Position numbers and translations under genes: made by a program. Positions 35,429 to 43,763 of a stretch of DNA of 64,000 nt are shown one piece after another (the first letter of the stretch is position 1; the number at the start of each line of letters is the position of its first letter). The stretch is from Pseudoramibacter faecis (GTDB taxonomy: Bacteria; Bacillota; Clostridia; Eubacteriales; Eubacteriaceae): positions 57,737 to 121,736 of the forward strand of contig NZ_JAYFFI010000004.1 of the NCBI RefSeq assembly GCF_036289405.1, given 5' to 3'. The notes under the pieces were generated by a model that ran no database searches, was not told the origin of the DNA, and saw nothing but the letters and a program-made list of their open reading frames with translations.

Positions 35429-35692
35429 TTATCCAACTGCCAAAAGAAGAATTTTTTGGACTTTTATTCCGCCAAGAGAAAAAGTGTCAATAAACCAGAA
35501 AAAGCACTTGATAAAACGCTTCATGGTGTGTCGGATGATGGGTATCAAGAATCTGGACTGACACGCCAATAAGCAAAACTTGCCGGTGATCAGCGAATCG
35601 TGATGCCGTTCCGGGCAACGATATAGCACATTGTTCTTCGCCCAGGCCCGGGGATCGTTGATCCAGTCGTGACGATCGCTTAACCGACGCTA
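35429..35692 (-). other. Unrecognised open fragment
   Basis: A minus-strand frame of about 87 codons is open from 35692 to 35429 without a convincing start. It includes SDRHDWINDPRAWAKNN and YRCPERHHD. It may be a fragment of a transposon or plasmid gene, but I cannot assign a family, and it may not be translated at all. Confidence 0.25.
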
Positions 35693-35757
35693 AATTTTAC
35701 CGAAAGATGATAAGATTCTTTTTATTGTAGCACGTATTCTCACCTTTCTCGGCCCGC

Positions 35758-35910
35758 GTTTATCCGCAATTTCTGATCATCTCTCCAACCTTCTGTGGAT
35801 AAATTTGTGGATAATACGTCCAGACTTGTGCATATTTTACGGTCAGATGGTCCACAATTCTGTGGATTATCCGCAAATATCGAAAAATCCCCGATTAAAA
35901 CTGTGCATAA
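35758..35910. other. DnaA-box cluster
   Basis: Two perfect DnaA boxes, TGTGGATAA at 35794-35802 and 35806-35814, with one-mismatch forms TTATCCGCA at 35760 and 35867, TGTGGATTA at 35861 and TGTGCATAA at 35902, all within 150 bases of AT-rich intergenic DNA. There is no dnaA, dnaN, rpmH or rep gene nearby, so it may be a DnaA titration or regulatory cluster, or an origin left by a mobile element. Confidence 0.65.
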
Positions 35911-35939
35911 CCTGTGAATACCGGGGATAAATGCCGTCA

Positions 35940-36896
35940 TTAATCTTTTTTAATGGACTTTGCCTCGAGCGCCAGCTTTGCCGCGCCGACGATGCCAGCG
36001 TCATTGCCCAGCTGTGCCAGTTGAATGGGCGTGTCGCGCGAAGCCGCAAAGGCCAGCCGCCGATACGCGCGCTCGATGCGCCCGCGTAAAAATTCCCCGG
36101 CATTGGCCATGCCCCCGCCGATAACAAATACCTCGGGATCCAGCACTCCGGCGACGGCTGCAAGCCCTTGGCCGAGCAGCGCGGCAACGCGGTCCACCAG
36201 CGCCAGAGCCAGGGCGTCGCCCGCCCTGGCCGCCTCGAAAATGGTTACCGCGGAAAGCGCTTCCTTCCGCAGCCGCGTCGGCCGATGGGGATCGGCGGTC
36301 AGTGCTCGCCTGGCCAGTCGCACAATCCCCGTGGCGGAAGCGTATTGCTCCAGGCATCCGTGTTTTCCGCAGCCGCAGGCTTCCGTCTCGTCCGGATTCA
36401 CCGGGAAGTGACCGATCTCCCCGGCTGCCCCGTGGCAGCCGGCCACCAGTTGCCCGTTCACCACCACACCGCCGCCGATACCTGTTCCCAGGGTGAGCAT
36501 TACCAAGCTTTTGCTGCCTTTGCCGGCCCCCTGCCAACATTCACCCAGTGCAGCCACGTTGGCGTCGTTGCCCACCGCCGCCGGTATGCCCGTTCCTTTG
36601 GTAAAGGCCGCTCCGGGATCGCAGCGCCCCCAGCCGAGGTTCACAGCGCCGTCGACGATCCCCTCGGCATCCACCGGTCCCGGCACGCCGATGCCCGCAC
36701 CGATCATCGCCGATCGCGCAAGATCATGCTGCCGGCAATAGGCCTCAATACTCGCCACAATGTCCGGCAGAATCCGGTTGTCGGCTGCCGCCGTTCGCGT
36801 CGGAATCGCCCATTCGTCCAAGCGCTCGCCCCCCGTCGTGAAGCATCCCATTTTAACGCTGGTGCCGCCGATATCAATCCCAAAAACCTTTTGCAT
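35940..36896 (-). CDS. glk: ROK-family glucokinase
   Basis: A 318-residue sugar kinase that phosphorylates glucose (or a related hexose) with ATP. GIDIGGTSVKMG at the N-terminus binds phosphate, GVGNDANVAALGE carries the catalytic Asp near residue 104 and LGTGIGGGVVVNG follows. The ROK zinc motif is GHFPVN with CGCGKHGCLEQYAS near residues 174-187. The SD GGAGGG is about 12 bases from the ATG. It is divergent from the pyruvate-kinase-like gene; both lie next to glycolytic function. ROK regulators have an N-terminal helix-turn-helix, which is absent here, so an enzyme is favoured. Confidence 0.92.
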   Translation of the reverse strand: MQKVFGIDIGGTSVKMGCFTTGGERLDEWAIPTRTAAADNRILPDIVASIEAYCRQHDLARSAMIGAGIGVPGPVDAEGIVDGAVNLGWGRCDPGAAFTKGTGIPAAVGNDANVAALGECWQGAGKGSKSLVMLTLGTGIGGGVVVNGQLVAGCHGAAGEIGHFPVNPDETEACGCGKHGCLEQYASATGIVRLARRALTADPHRPTRLRKEALSAVTIFEAARAGDALALALVDRVAALLGQGLAAVAGVLDPEVFVIGGGMANAGEFLRGRIERAYRRLAFAASRDTPIQLAQLGNDAGIVGAAKLALEAKSIKKD

Positions 36897-36944
36897 CTTC
36901 CCGCGTCCCTCCTTTATTTTTAAAACCGCACGCCGTGCCTGCTA

Positions 36945-36953
36945 TGCTATAAT
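36945..36953 (+). promoter_or_regulatory. Extended -10 immediately upstream of a start codon (leaderless)
   Basis: TGCTATAAT ends only six bases before the ATG at 36960, so transcription would begin at or next to the start codon. There is no ribosome binding site. This predicts a leaderless mRNA for the pyruvate-kinase-like gene. Confidence 0.65.
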
Positions 36954-36959
36954 GATGCC

Positions 36960-38006
36960 ATGAAACCTTTAAACTTGCCATCTTATTTTAAGCTGTCGGC
37001 CGCCGCATCGGCACCGCTCCAATTTTACGGCACCTTCGGGCCGAGCTGCTGCGACGAAGAAACGTTCTGCACGCTGCTCGAGGCCGGTATGACGGGGATG
37101 CGGCTCAATCTTTCCCACGGCGATCTCGACCGCTGCGGCAATTGGCTCGCGGCCTTCCGCGCGGCACAAGCGCGCTGCGACGTCACGGCCGATCTGATGA
37201 TCGATCTCCACGGGCCGGAGCTGCGCATCGGAAAACTGCCAAAGCCCCTCGCGCTGTCCTGCGATGGGCGCGTGCGCCTAGCCGCCGCGCCCGCTTCCGA
37301 TGCCATCCCGGTCCCTGCCGCCGTGCTGGATGCGCTCGTGCCCGGTCAGCCGCTGCTGCTGGACGACGGCCGAATCGAACTGCGCGCCATCTCACGCATC
37401 GCCGACAGCGTTTGTTGCCGAGTGATCCGCGGCGGCCGTTTGGAAAGCTGCAAAAGCCTCGCCCTGCCAGGCATATCCCTGGATCTGCCCCTGCTCACCG
37501 AATCCGATCGCCACAATCTGACTCTGGCCCGGGCTTGCGGGGTCACCCAGGTCATGATGCCCTTCGTGCAAAGCGGTGACGATATCCAAAAGCTGCGCAA
37601 AAGCCTCGCCGAATCCCGGATTGAAGATCTTACGATTTTCGCCAAAATCGAAAACCTCGCCGGCCTCGACCATCTAGACCGCGTCATTCATGAAACGGAT
37701 TGGCTGGTAATTGCCCGGGGCGACCTCAGAAGCGCTCTGCCGCTCTGGCAACTGCCCGCCGCGCAGAAGGCCATTGCCGCCCGCTGCCGCGCTCAAAATT
37801 GCCCCTTTATGGTGGTCACCCAGATGCTCGACAGCATGCGCCGCCATCCCGTGCCCACCCGGGCTGAGGTCAGCGATGTTTATAACGCCGTCTGCGACGG
37901 CGCCGATGCGCTGATGCTCACCGGGGAAACCGCCGCCGGCGACTATCCCGCCGAGGCCATGCGTTACCTGGTGCGCACGGCGACCGCCGCGCCGGTGACG
38001 CTATGA
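36960..38006 (+). CDS. Short pyruvate-kinase-like protein
   Basis: A 348-residue homologue of pyruvate kinase, which makes pyruvate and ATP from phosphoenolpyruvate; usual length is 470 or more. Kept motifs: GMRLNLSHGDL near residue 45, IDLHGPELRIG (in place of DTKGPEIRTG) near residue 81, IFAKIENLAGL with the catalytic lysine near residue 228, IARGDLRSALP near residue 251 (GDLG glycine replaced), VTQMLDSM near residue 284 and ADALMLTGETAAG near residue 318. The C-terminal regulatory domain is missing altogether and the B domain is reduced. The gene seems leaderless and overlaps DHFR by four bases (ATGA). It may be a catalytically altered paralogue; a canonical pyk is probably elsewhere. Confidence 0.8.
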   Translation: MKPLNLPSYFKLSAAASAPLQFYGTFGPSCCDEETFCTLLEAGMTGMRLNLSHGDLDRCGNWLAAFRAAQARCDVTADLMIDLHGPELRIGKLPKPLALSCDGRVRLAAAPASDAIPVPAAVLDALVPGQPLLLDDGRIELRAISRIADSVCCRVIRGGRLESCKSLALPGISLDLPLLTESDRHNLTLARACGVTQVMMPFVQSGDDIQKLRKSLAESRIEDLTIFAKIENLAGLDHLDRVIHETDWLVIARGDLRSALPLWQLPAAQKAIAARCRAQNCPFMVVTQMLDSMRRHPVPTRAEVSDVYNAVCDGADALMLTGETAAGDYPAEAMRYLVRTATAAPVTL

Positions 38007-38479
38007 TCGCCCTTATCGCCGCCTACGACCGCTGCCGCCTCATCGGCGACCATGGCCGCATCCCCTGGCAGATTCCCGGCGAGCAGGCGCGGTTTCAAAA
38101 ACTGACCACCGGCCATGTGGTGATCATGGGCCGCCGGACCTATGCCGAAATCGGCCGGCCGCTCCCCCGCCGCCAAACCATCGTCCTGTCGCGGGACAAA
38201 ACCTTTCGGGCTCCCGGCTGCCAGACCGCTGCCAGTCTGGCCGAGGCCCTTCGCCTGGGGGCCGCTTGCTCCGATCAGCTCTTCATCGCCGGCGGCGCGG
38301 CGGTTTATGCCGAAGCGCTGCCCCTGGCCGATGTGCTCTATCTCACCGAGATCGATGCGGCTTATGTCGGCGATACCTATTTTCCCGCCTTTAATCCGGC
38401 GCTTTTCACAAAGACCCTTGACGCCCACATTTCCGGCGATCCGAGCTACGACTATTATACCTATTGGCGAAAACCATAG
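38003..38479 (+). CDS. folA: Dihydrofolate reductase
   Basis: A 158-residue enzyme reducing dihydrofolate to tetrahydrofolate with NADPH. IALIAAYDRCRLIGDHGRIP at the N-terminus, the WQIPGEQARF segment with the active-site acid Glu, VVIMGRRTYAEIG near residue 40, TIVLSRD and FIAGGAAVYAEAL near residue 94 are all classical. The ATG overlaps the stop of the pyruvate-kinase-like gene (ATGA), so translation is coupled; no thymidylate synthase gene is adjacent. Terminator directly after. Confidence 0.93.
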   Translation: MIALIAAYDRCRLIGDHGRIPWQIPGEQARFQKLTTGHVVIMGRRTYAEIGRPLPRRQTIVLSRDKTFRAPGCQTAASLAEALRLGAACSDQLFIAGGAAVYAEALPLADVLYLTEIDAAYVGDTYFPAFNPALFTKTLDAHISGDPSYDYYTYWRKP

Positions 38480-38496
38480 CGATTTTTAAATCCAAA

Positions 38497-38522
38497 CAAA
38501 AAAGCCCGGAAGGGCTTTTTTT
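38497..38522. terminator. Bidirectional terminator
   Basis: Arms AAAAAGCCC and GGGCTTTTT around GGAA, between folA and the decayed ABC locus. Confidence 0.85.
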
Positions 38523-38524
38523 GA

Positions 38525-39295
38525 TTATAAATAATATTCCAAGGGATACTCTGGCTTCATGTGCATGGCCGCAAACACGCGGTCGCGCATCAAAATAAAA
38601 TCGTCGGACGTGCACTCCCGCACCCAAGGCATCTGCACCGGAAGCACCTCGTGGATCCGGCGGGGATTCGCCGCCATAACCGCGATGCGGTCGGCCAGAT
38701 GCACCGCCTCTTCGATATCATGGGTCACAAAGACGATGGTGGTGCCCGTCTCCTGGCTCAGCCGCTTCACGTCTTCGTGCAGCCGCATCCGGGTGATGGC
38801 GTCCAGCGCGCCGAAGGGCCCGTCCATAAACAAGACCTCCGGCTCGACGGCCAACGCCCTGGCAATAGCCACCCGCTGCTGCATGCCCCTGGAAGGCTGC
38901 GCCGGATGTTTGTCTTTGGCCCCGCCAAGGCCCACCAGCTCGAGATAATGCGCCGCCTTGGCCTCGCGCTCCGCGCGCGGCACGCCCCGGATCTCGAGGC
39001 CGAGGCCGCGTTGGCCGCCACGGTGCGCCAGAGCAAAAGGCCGTAGTGCTGAAAGATCATCACCCGAGACGGCGACGGCCCGGTGACCGGTTCCCCGTCG
39101 ATGCGCACTTCGCCGGTATCCGGCGCGATAAAGCCGACCAGGATGCCCAGCAGCGTGCTCTCGCCGCAGCCCGAAGGTCCGAGCAGGCAAAACAGTTCGC
39201 CTGGCGCCACGGATGACGACACCCGGTCGAGCGCCGTAAAGCGCGCGTTTCGCTTTTGCTCCGGAAAACCTTTTGAAACTTTTTCGATTTCGATC
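38525..39295 (-). pseudogene. Nitrate/sulfonate/taurine-type ABC ATPase, decayed
   Basis: The minus-strand gene starts at 39295 (MIEIEKVSKGF) and belongs to the SsuB/TauB/NrtD branch. A one-base loss near 39005 (GGG reduced to GG) shifts the frame after QHYGLLLWRTVAAN; the rest continues as GLEIRGVPRAE. Three functional motifs are changed: Walker A reads GPSGCGEST (Lys to Glu), the signature reads PSRGMQQ instead of LSGGMQQ, and Walker B reads FMDGPFG (Glu to Gly). ATP hydrolysis would be lost even without the frameshift. The end VTHDIEEAVHLADR is well kept. A dead gene in the decayed transporter/CODH locus. Confidence 0.88.
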
Positions 39296-39299
39296 ATTC

Positions 39300-40040
39300 C
39301 GCGCCTCCCGCCCCAGTGCGCCTGCACCCGTTTTTCAATCGCCGCAACCGCCTTGTTCAAAATTAGCCCGATGATCCCGATGACAATCATCACCGCGAGC
39401 AGCGCGTCGGAACGGATGGCGTTCTTGCAGTCCATGATAAGAAAGCCCGGCTCCGACTGGGCGCCGACCATCTCCCCAGATGCCAGAAAGATCCACGCGG
39501 TGCCGATGGCCGCCTGCAGGCTCGCCATGATCTGGGGAAAGGCCGCCGAGAAGGCGACCTTCGTGATCTTCCGACAGCCGCTCATCCCGAAGTTATCCGC
39601 CGCCCTGCCAATAAATCGGCGGAGTCTGTCCCACGGCCCGGGCCGCGGCAAGCAGCACCGGAAAAAAGCCCGCGATAAAAATGATGGCGACGGCCGGGGC
39701 ATCGCCAATGCCAAACCACAGCACGATAAAAGACATCCAAACCACCGGCGCGATGGGCCTCAGCAGCCGCAGCACGGGATTGGCATCATCAAAGGCTCTT
39801 GGGAAATAGCCGAGCGCAGCATGGTCGGCCCGCCGCGAAGCGCCCGAGGCTCACGCCGATATGCGCCGGCAAGGGCAGTGCCGAAGAACCGCCGGCCAGG
39901 CCGGTGGTCCATAATTCGCCGAAGGCCCGGGCTGCCTGTGCCAGCGACGGGAAGAGCGCCGGATTGACGTTTAACCGCCGCGCGGCTGCCGCCCAAACCG
40001 CGATGAGCACCGCAAATTTCAGTTTTACCAATTGCTGCAT
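39300..40040 (-). pseudogene. ABC permease of the SsuC/TauC type, several frameshifts
   Basis: Pieces of one permease lie in different minus-strand frames: MQQLVKLKFAVLIAVW to SLGRFAAG (40040-39850), LRLLRPIAPVVWMSFIVLWF to LLAAARAVG (39775-39610) and ADNFGMSGCRKITKVAFSAA to LILNKAVAAIEKRVQ (39600-39330). At least two shifts separate them. The EAA-type loop and the membrane segments are of the nitrate/sulfonate/taurine permease family. It once lay between the substrate-binding protein and the ATPase. Confidence 0.8.
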
Positions 40041-40043
40041 CGA

Positions 40044-40540
40044 TTACTTCCTTCCTTCGAGCGCGTACACAAAATCATCGGAGGCCGGCGTTCGCCTGGC
40101 GATGCCGCCGTCGATCATTTTCCGCAAAGCGCCGCGTAATCTTTGCGCGTCAGCGTGAGATGCGAACCGTCGATCCACTTCAGCGACTGCTTAAGCGCGC
40201 TGCGTTCCTGATTCAGGTATCGATCCGAAAGCGCGGCCGCCTCGCGATCGTTTAAAGCCGAGCCGGTCCCCCGATAGGTCGTCGCGATGCGCTGCGCCGC
40301 CCTGGGATGCGCATCGATAAAATCGCCCCGCAGCACAAAAGCGCAGCAGATGGCATCCGGCCAAAGCGCGTCCGAGGTGGCCAGCACATGCCCGAAGTGC
40401 TTTGCCACGACCACAGCGCCGTAGGGCTCCGCCACGCAATAGGCGTCGATGGCGCCGTCGGCCAGCGGAGAGGGCATTTCCGCCGGCCGCCCGTTTTTGG
40501 CCCGGCTGGCTGCTCGCGGCGGCGATGATGCTCTGTGCCG
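40044..40540 (-). pseudogene. NMT1/SsuA-type substrate-binding protein, C-terminal remnant
   Basis: The minus strand encodes the C-terminal lobe of a nitrate/sulfonate/taurine-type binding protein: MPSPLADGAIDAYCVAEPYG, VLATSDALWPDAICCAFVLR and LKWIDGSHLTLTRKDYAAL. A shift near 40120 moves the end to another frame (MIDGGIARRTPASDDFVYAL) with its natural stop at 40044. The N-terminal lobe and signal peptide are missing: the frame runs straight into the end of the CO dehydrogenase sequence, so a deletion has joined the two genes. Confidence 0.8.
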
Positions 40541-40589
40541 GCTGCAGCCAGGTGTCGGGCGGCACGAAGGCAGCCGAGCCATCGTTTTG

Positions 40590-42257
40590 CTCCACTCCGG
40601 CGAGGAAAAGGCAAAGGGCATGTCCGGCAGTTTGATGCCAAGCTCCGCCGCGATCCCGGCAAAAATGCCGGAGGAGCGGCTATTATCGATGCATTCGCCC
40701 ACGTGCCACACCGGCGGCAGACCCGGCGCGAGAAAGCCGCACAGCGTCTCGTCGGCCGTTTCCCGCCCCGCCTTGCTGCAATAGCTCAGCTTCATCAGCG
40801 GATAAGAGGCGCAGCCGTTGGAGAGAATGAGCACGTTGTTTTTCACCAGCACCCGGCGATGCAGCGCTCGTAGGGCACCCGGGGGTTGTTGCAGCCCACC
40901 ATGTTCACCACGCCGAGGATGCGCCCGTCGCGAATGGCCTCGGCCGGCGGCGCCATGCTGCCGAAACGCTTGTGCACATATTCCTCCGAAAAGCCCACCT
41001 CCGCCTCGACTTCGTAGGGCGGGATATAAACCGGCACCCCCGGCGGTCGGCAAATCTTTGAATGCCGCGTATCACGATTTTTTCCGCCAGCGCTTTGGTT
41101 TCGCCGATGTTGCTGTGGTGACGGTCGTATTCGAAGCGCTCCGCCCCGGGCAGTCTTGCCGAGGCGCTGGTGGTGACCACCGTGGTCTTATAGCAGCGCG
41201 CCACATCCATGATCGCCGGGGACACATCCTGCACATCCGCCCCCCATGAATCGAGGGCACCGGTGCCCAGCACCAATTCCGCCGATACCGCGTTAGACGG
41301 CGGAATCACCCCGGCATAGCGATACATTACCGAGAGGCCGGAACAGCAAATGTCGTAAAAGCGGATGCCCTTCGCCCCTTGGCGCTTTGCCGGCTCGACA
41401 AATTTCTCACTTTGGCCCGCCTTCACGATTTCCTTCACCAAAAGCGGCAGATGCCCGTGCCCCGCGATGTTCGCATAGCCCTTCTTCAGCGCGCCGATGT
41501 TGACCTTCAAGGTTACCCGGTCGCCGACGCCAAAGAGCCCGTCCGTCGCAATGGAGGTCCCCACCACCCCGGAGAAGGTAAAGGCCAGGCCGCAGCGCGG
41601 CATCTGCTGCAAAATGCTCTTCCAGTCGCCGTCGGTGCCGACACCGGTCTTGTGGTAGGCCTCGAACACCTCGTGATAGGCACGGATGGGCACGAGTTCC
41701 AGATCCTTCCACACCGCCACCCGTTCCGGCGGCGCGCAGGCTTCAACGGTTCGATAGGGCTTTGCCGGATCCGGATTCGACAGATCGGCAAGCAGCGCGT
41801 TCGCCAGATCGGCGGCGATATGTTTGAGCCGGCGATGGGCTGTCGGGATGCCAAAGGCCTTTGCCGTGTCCTTGATTTTTTGCTCGCCGAGCAGCGGCAC
41901 ATCCAGCTTGCCCTCCGCCGCCCACTTGAGCTCGAGCATGAGCTCCCGGCCGTACATGCCGTGCTGGGCCGCGCCGGCCGCCGTCGAGCGCAGCAGATTG
42001 CGCGCGACGATCAGATCCGCATCCGCCCCGCAGATACCGCGCTTGGCCTTCGCCGTGATGCGGCAGGGACCCCTATTGCAATTTTTGCAGCAGATGCCGG
42101 CCAACCCGTAGCTGCACTGAGGCTTTTGCCTGTCAAACCGATCAAAGGTCGTGTCAATGTCCAGCTGCTTCTGCCGGCTCAGCATTTCCCACACCGCCGG
42201 GTCCGGCGTCTGTTCAATCTGCTCATCCCGATCCGGGAAAGTCTTCTTAATAGGCAT
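40590..42257 (-). pseudogene. cooS: Anaerobic carbon monoxide dehydrogenase (CooS-type), frameshifted and truncated
   Basis: The gene starts at 42257 (MPIKKTFPDRDEQ). Cluster-binding CSYGLAGICCKNCNRGPCR is near residue 48, the histidines in AGHGHLPLL near residue 258 and FYDICCSGLSVM near residue 293. The first frame is lost near 41060. A second frame holds EEYVHKRFGSMAPPAEAIRD and MVGCNNPRVPYE to about 40850. A third holds LILSNGCASYPLMKLSYCSK and WHVGECIDNSRSSG to SSPEW near 40590. The C-terminal 60-90 residues are replaced by the binding-protein remnant. The usual VQCI cysteine near the C-cluster reads VQDV here, so nickel-cluster ligation may have been unusual or lost. CO/CO2 interconversion by this copy is not expected. 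Confidence 0.87.
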
Positions 42258-42399
42258 TAACCGCCGCCATATAATCGCGGATAAAAGCGTCGTCGTCCGA
42301 ACTGTCGTGATGATGGACCCTCGCCGGATGGGTTACCGTGGGAATGCCGTTTTCATCAAAGCCGATCAAATTGCGATGGCCGCGGATTTTTTCGATCAT
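42247..42399 (-). CDS. Small His/Asp-rich protein upstream of cooS
   Basis: A 50-residue minus-strand frame with ATG at 42399 after AAAAGGAAGAGG, overlapping the start of the CODH gene by 11 bases. The sequence contains VTHPARVHHHDSSDDD (residues 22-37), a cluster of His and Asp that could bind a metal, and a short helical C-terminus. No family is recognised. Coupling to cooS suggests a role with that enzyme, perhaps in nickel handling or translation control, but this is speculation. Unlike its neighbours it is intact. Confidence 0.5.
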   Translation of the reverse strand: MIEKIRGHRNLIGFDENGIPTVTHPARVHHHDSSDDDAFIRDYMAAVNAY

Positions 42400-42579
42400 G
42401 GCCTCTTCCTTTTCTAATGTTTCTGAAGTATGTTGTTTTAATGCAACTGCATAAAACGACTATACATAAGGCTATTGTTTGTGGCCTGTCAATCCTATTT
42501 ATTTCATATATATTCTATATTTTTAGTGTTGCTTGTCGATCCTGCTATTTTTCATCCCCGAGTGTACCGTTGCCGACAT

Positions 42580-42651
42580 AAAAAATAGGCCCCGCGCATC
42601 GGCAGAGCCTGCAAACAAATAACGGATCCGCGTGAGCAAATCCGTTATTTG
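42580..42651 (-). terminator. Tandem terminators downstream of tRNA-Val
   Basis: Minus-strand hairpin CAAATAACGGAT / ATCCGTTATTTG (42616-42651), then a second hairpin AGGC...GCCT with TTTTTT (42580-42613). Confidence 0.7.
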
Positions 42652-42677
42652 TGAAACACAGTATTCTTTTACAAGGA

Positions 42678-42753
42678 TGGTGATCCCTACTGGGCTTGAA
42701 CCAGCGACCTCTACCGTGTGAAGGTAGCGCTCTTCCAGCTGAGCTAAGGGATC
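42678..42753 (-). tRNA. tRNA-Val (anticodon CAC)
   Basis: The minus strand folds as a full cloverleaf of 76 bases with encoded CCA. Acceptor GATCCCT pairs with AGGGATC, D-arm AGCTCAGCTGGAAGAGC, anticodon stem CTACC/GGTAG with loop TTCACAC (anticodon CAC) and T-arm GGTTCAAGCC. Confidence 0.96.
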
Positions 42754-42841
42754 ATCGTTTATTATGATACCACAATTCACCGCGTTGTCAAGCATCATTC
42801 CCGCCCGCCGCCGTTTATTTTTTATTCATTATCATCTTTAA

Positions 42842-43438
42842 TTATCCTTCGAGCATCTGAACGCCCTTGAGCAGAATTTCTTCTACAATATCGGCCATCT
42901 GCTCCGGCGTTTCCCTGGCGCCGCCGCTCAGCCAGCGCTGAAAAAGGCCAATGCAGCCGGACACCGCATAGGCATAAAAATATTCAAAGGTCTCGTCCGG
43001 ATTCTTTTGATAATTCCGAAAAAAATCGTCAATGCAGCGGCGGCGCACCATCTGCCGGATTTTATCCACAAACACCGGATCGCCGTTGGGCCCCATCAGC
43101 ACGATCGCCAAATCCGCATTGGCCGCCAGCAGGGTGAAAATCTGCACAAACACCGCCTTGATGTCTTCGTTGGTCATCACCGGATCCCGATGCGCCTTGA
43201 AAATAACGTTGAACTGCTCGAAAAGTTCCGCCTCCAGCTGGGCCAGCATATCGTAGACATCCCGATAATATTGATAGAAGGTCCCGCGGTTAATGTCAAT
43301 CTTGTCGGCGATCTCCCGCACGCGAATTTCCTGGATCGGCTTCTCCCGCAAAAAATCAGTCAGCGCTTTCCGCAGCGCCGCCTTGGTCTTGCGCACCCGG
43401 CGGTCTTCCCTGCGTCCTTTCTTTTCCTTCTCTATCAC
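42842..43438 (-). CDS. TetR/AcrR-family transcriptional regulator
   Basis: A 198-residue repressor. The N-terminal helix-turn-helix lies near residues 35-60 (IRVREIADKIDINRGTFYQYY). The C-terminal all-helical domain (residues 75-198) should bind a ligand and dimerise. It is divergent from the MMPL transporter gene, and the shared intergenic region carries repeated TTGTTGAA and ACAGTTG elements around a good promoter, so the likely role is repression of the exporter. A lipid, drug or membrane-stress signal would fit the partner, without direct evidence. Confidence 0.9.
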   Translation of the reverse strand: MIEKEKKGRREDRRVRKTKAALRKALTDFLREKPIQEIRVREIADKIDINRGTFYQYYRDVYDMLAQLEAELFEQFNVIFKAHRDPVMTNEDIKAVFVQIFTLLAANADLAIVLMGPNGDPVFVDKIRQMVRRRCIDDFFRNYQKNPDETFEYFYAYAVSGCIGLFQRWLSGGARETPEQMADIVEEILLKGVQMLEG

Positions 43439-43577
43439 TTTTCATGCCCCCTTCTTTTGCAATGCGCCAAACGCTTCTTCACCCGTATCGCTTTCTGCTT
43501 AGCATATCTCCCCAACGTCTCAAGCATCAAAAGCATGCGTACATTCTTTTTGATATTTCTAAACATTTTTTATTTTT

Positions 43578-43676
43578 TTGTTGAATAAAGAACAGTTGAT
43601 AAACATCTGATTATTGATTTTCATTCCATTACCAGTATAATAAACCATGGTTAGAAATTCAACAACTGTTTATTTT
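43578..43676 (+). promoter_or_regulatory. MMPL promoter with flanking inverted repeats
   Basis: TTGATT (43614-43619), 16 bases, TATAAT (43636-43641). TTGTTGAA at 43578 and its complement TTCAACAA at 43658 bracket it, with nearby ACAGTTG / CAACTGT copies; a third TTGTTGAA is near 43685. Candidate TetR operators. Confidence 0.55.
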
Positions 43677-43763
43677 TTATCTCTTGTTGAAAACTAATCG
43701 AATGATCGTTTTAACCGCGGCTTTATTTTTATCTTATTTATATCTTTAGAAAGGAATGACACT

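Noticed and set aside
35758..35910. Chromosomal oriC
   Set aside because: No dnaA, dnaN, rpmH, gidA or similar genes flank the cluster, so only a DnaA-box cluster is claimed.
42523..42798. Minus-strand ORF across the tRNA region
   Set aside because: It overlaps the tRNA-Val gene and its terminators and has no independent support.
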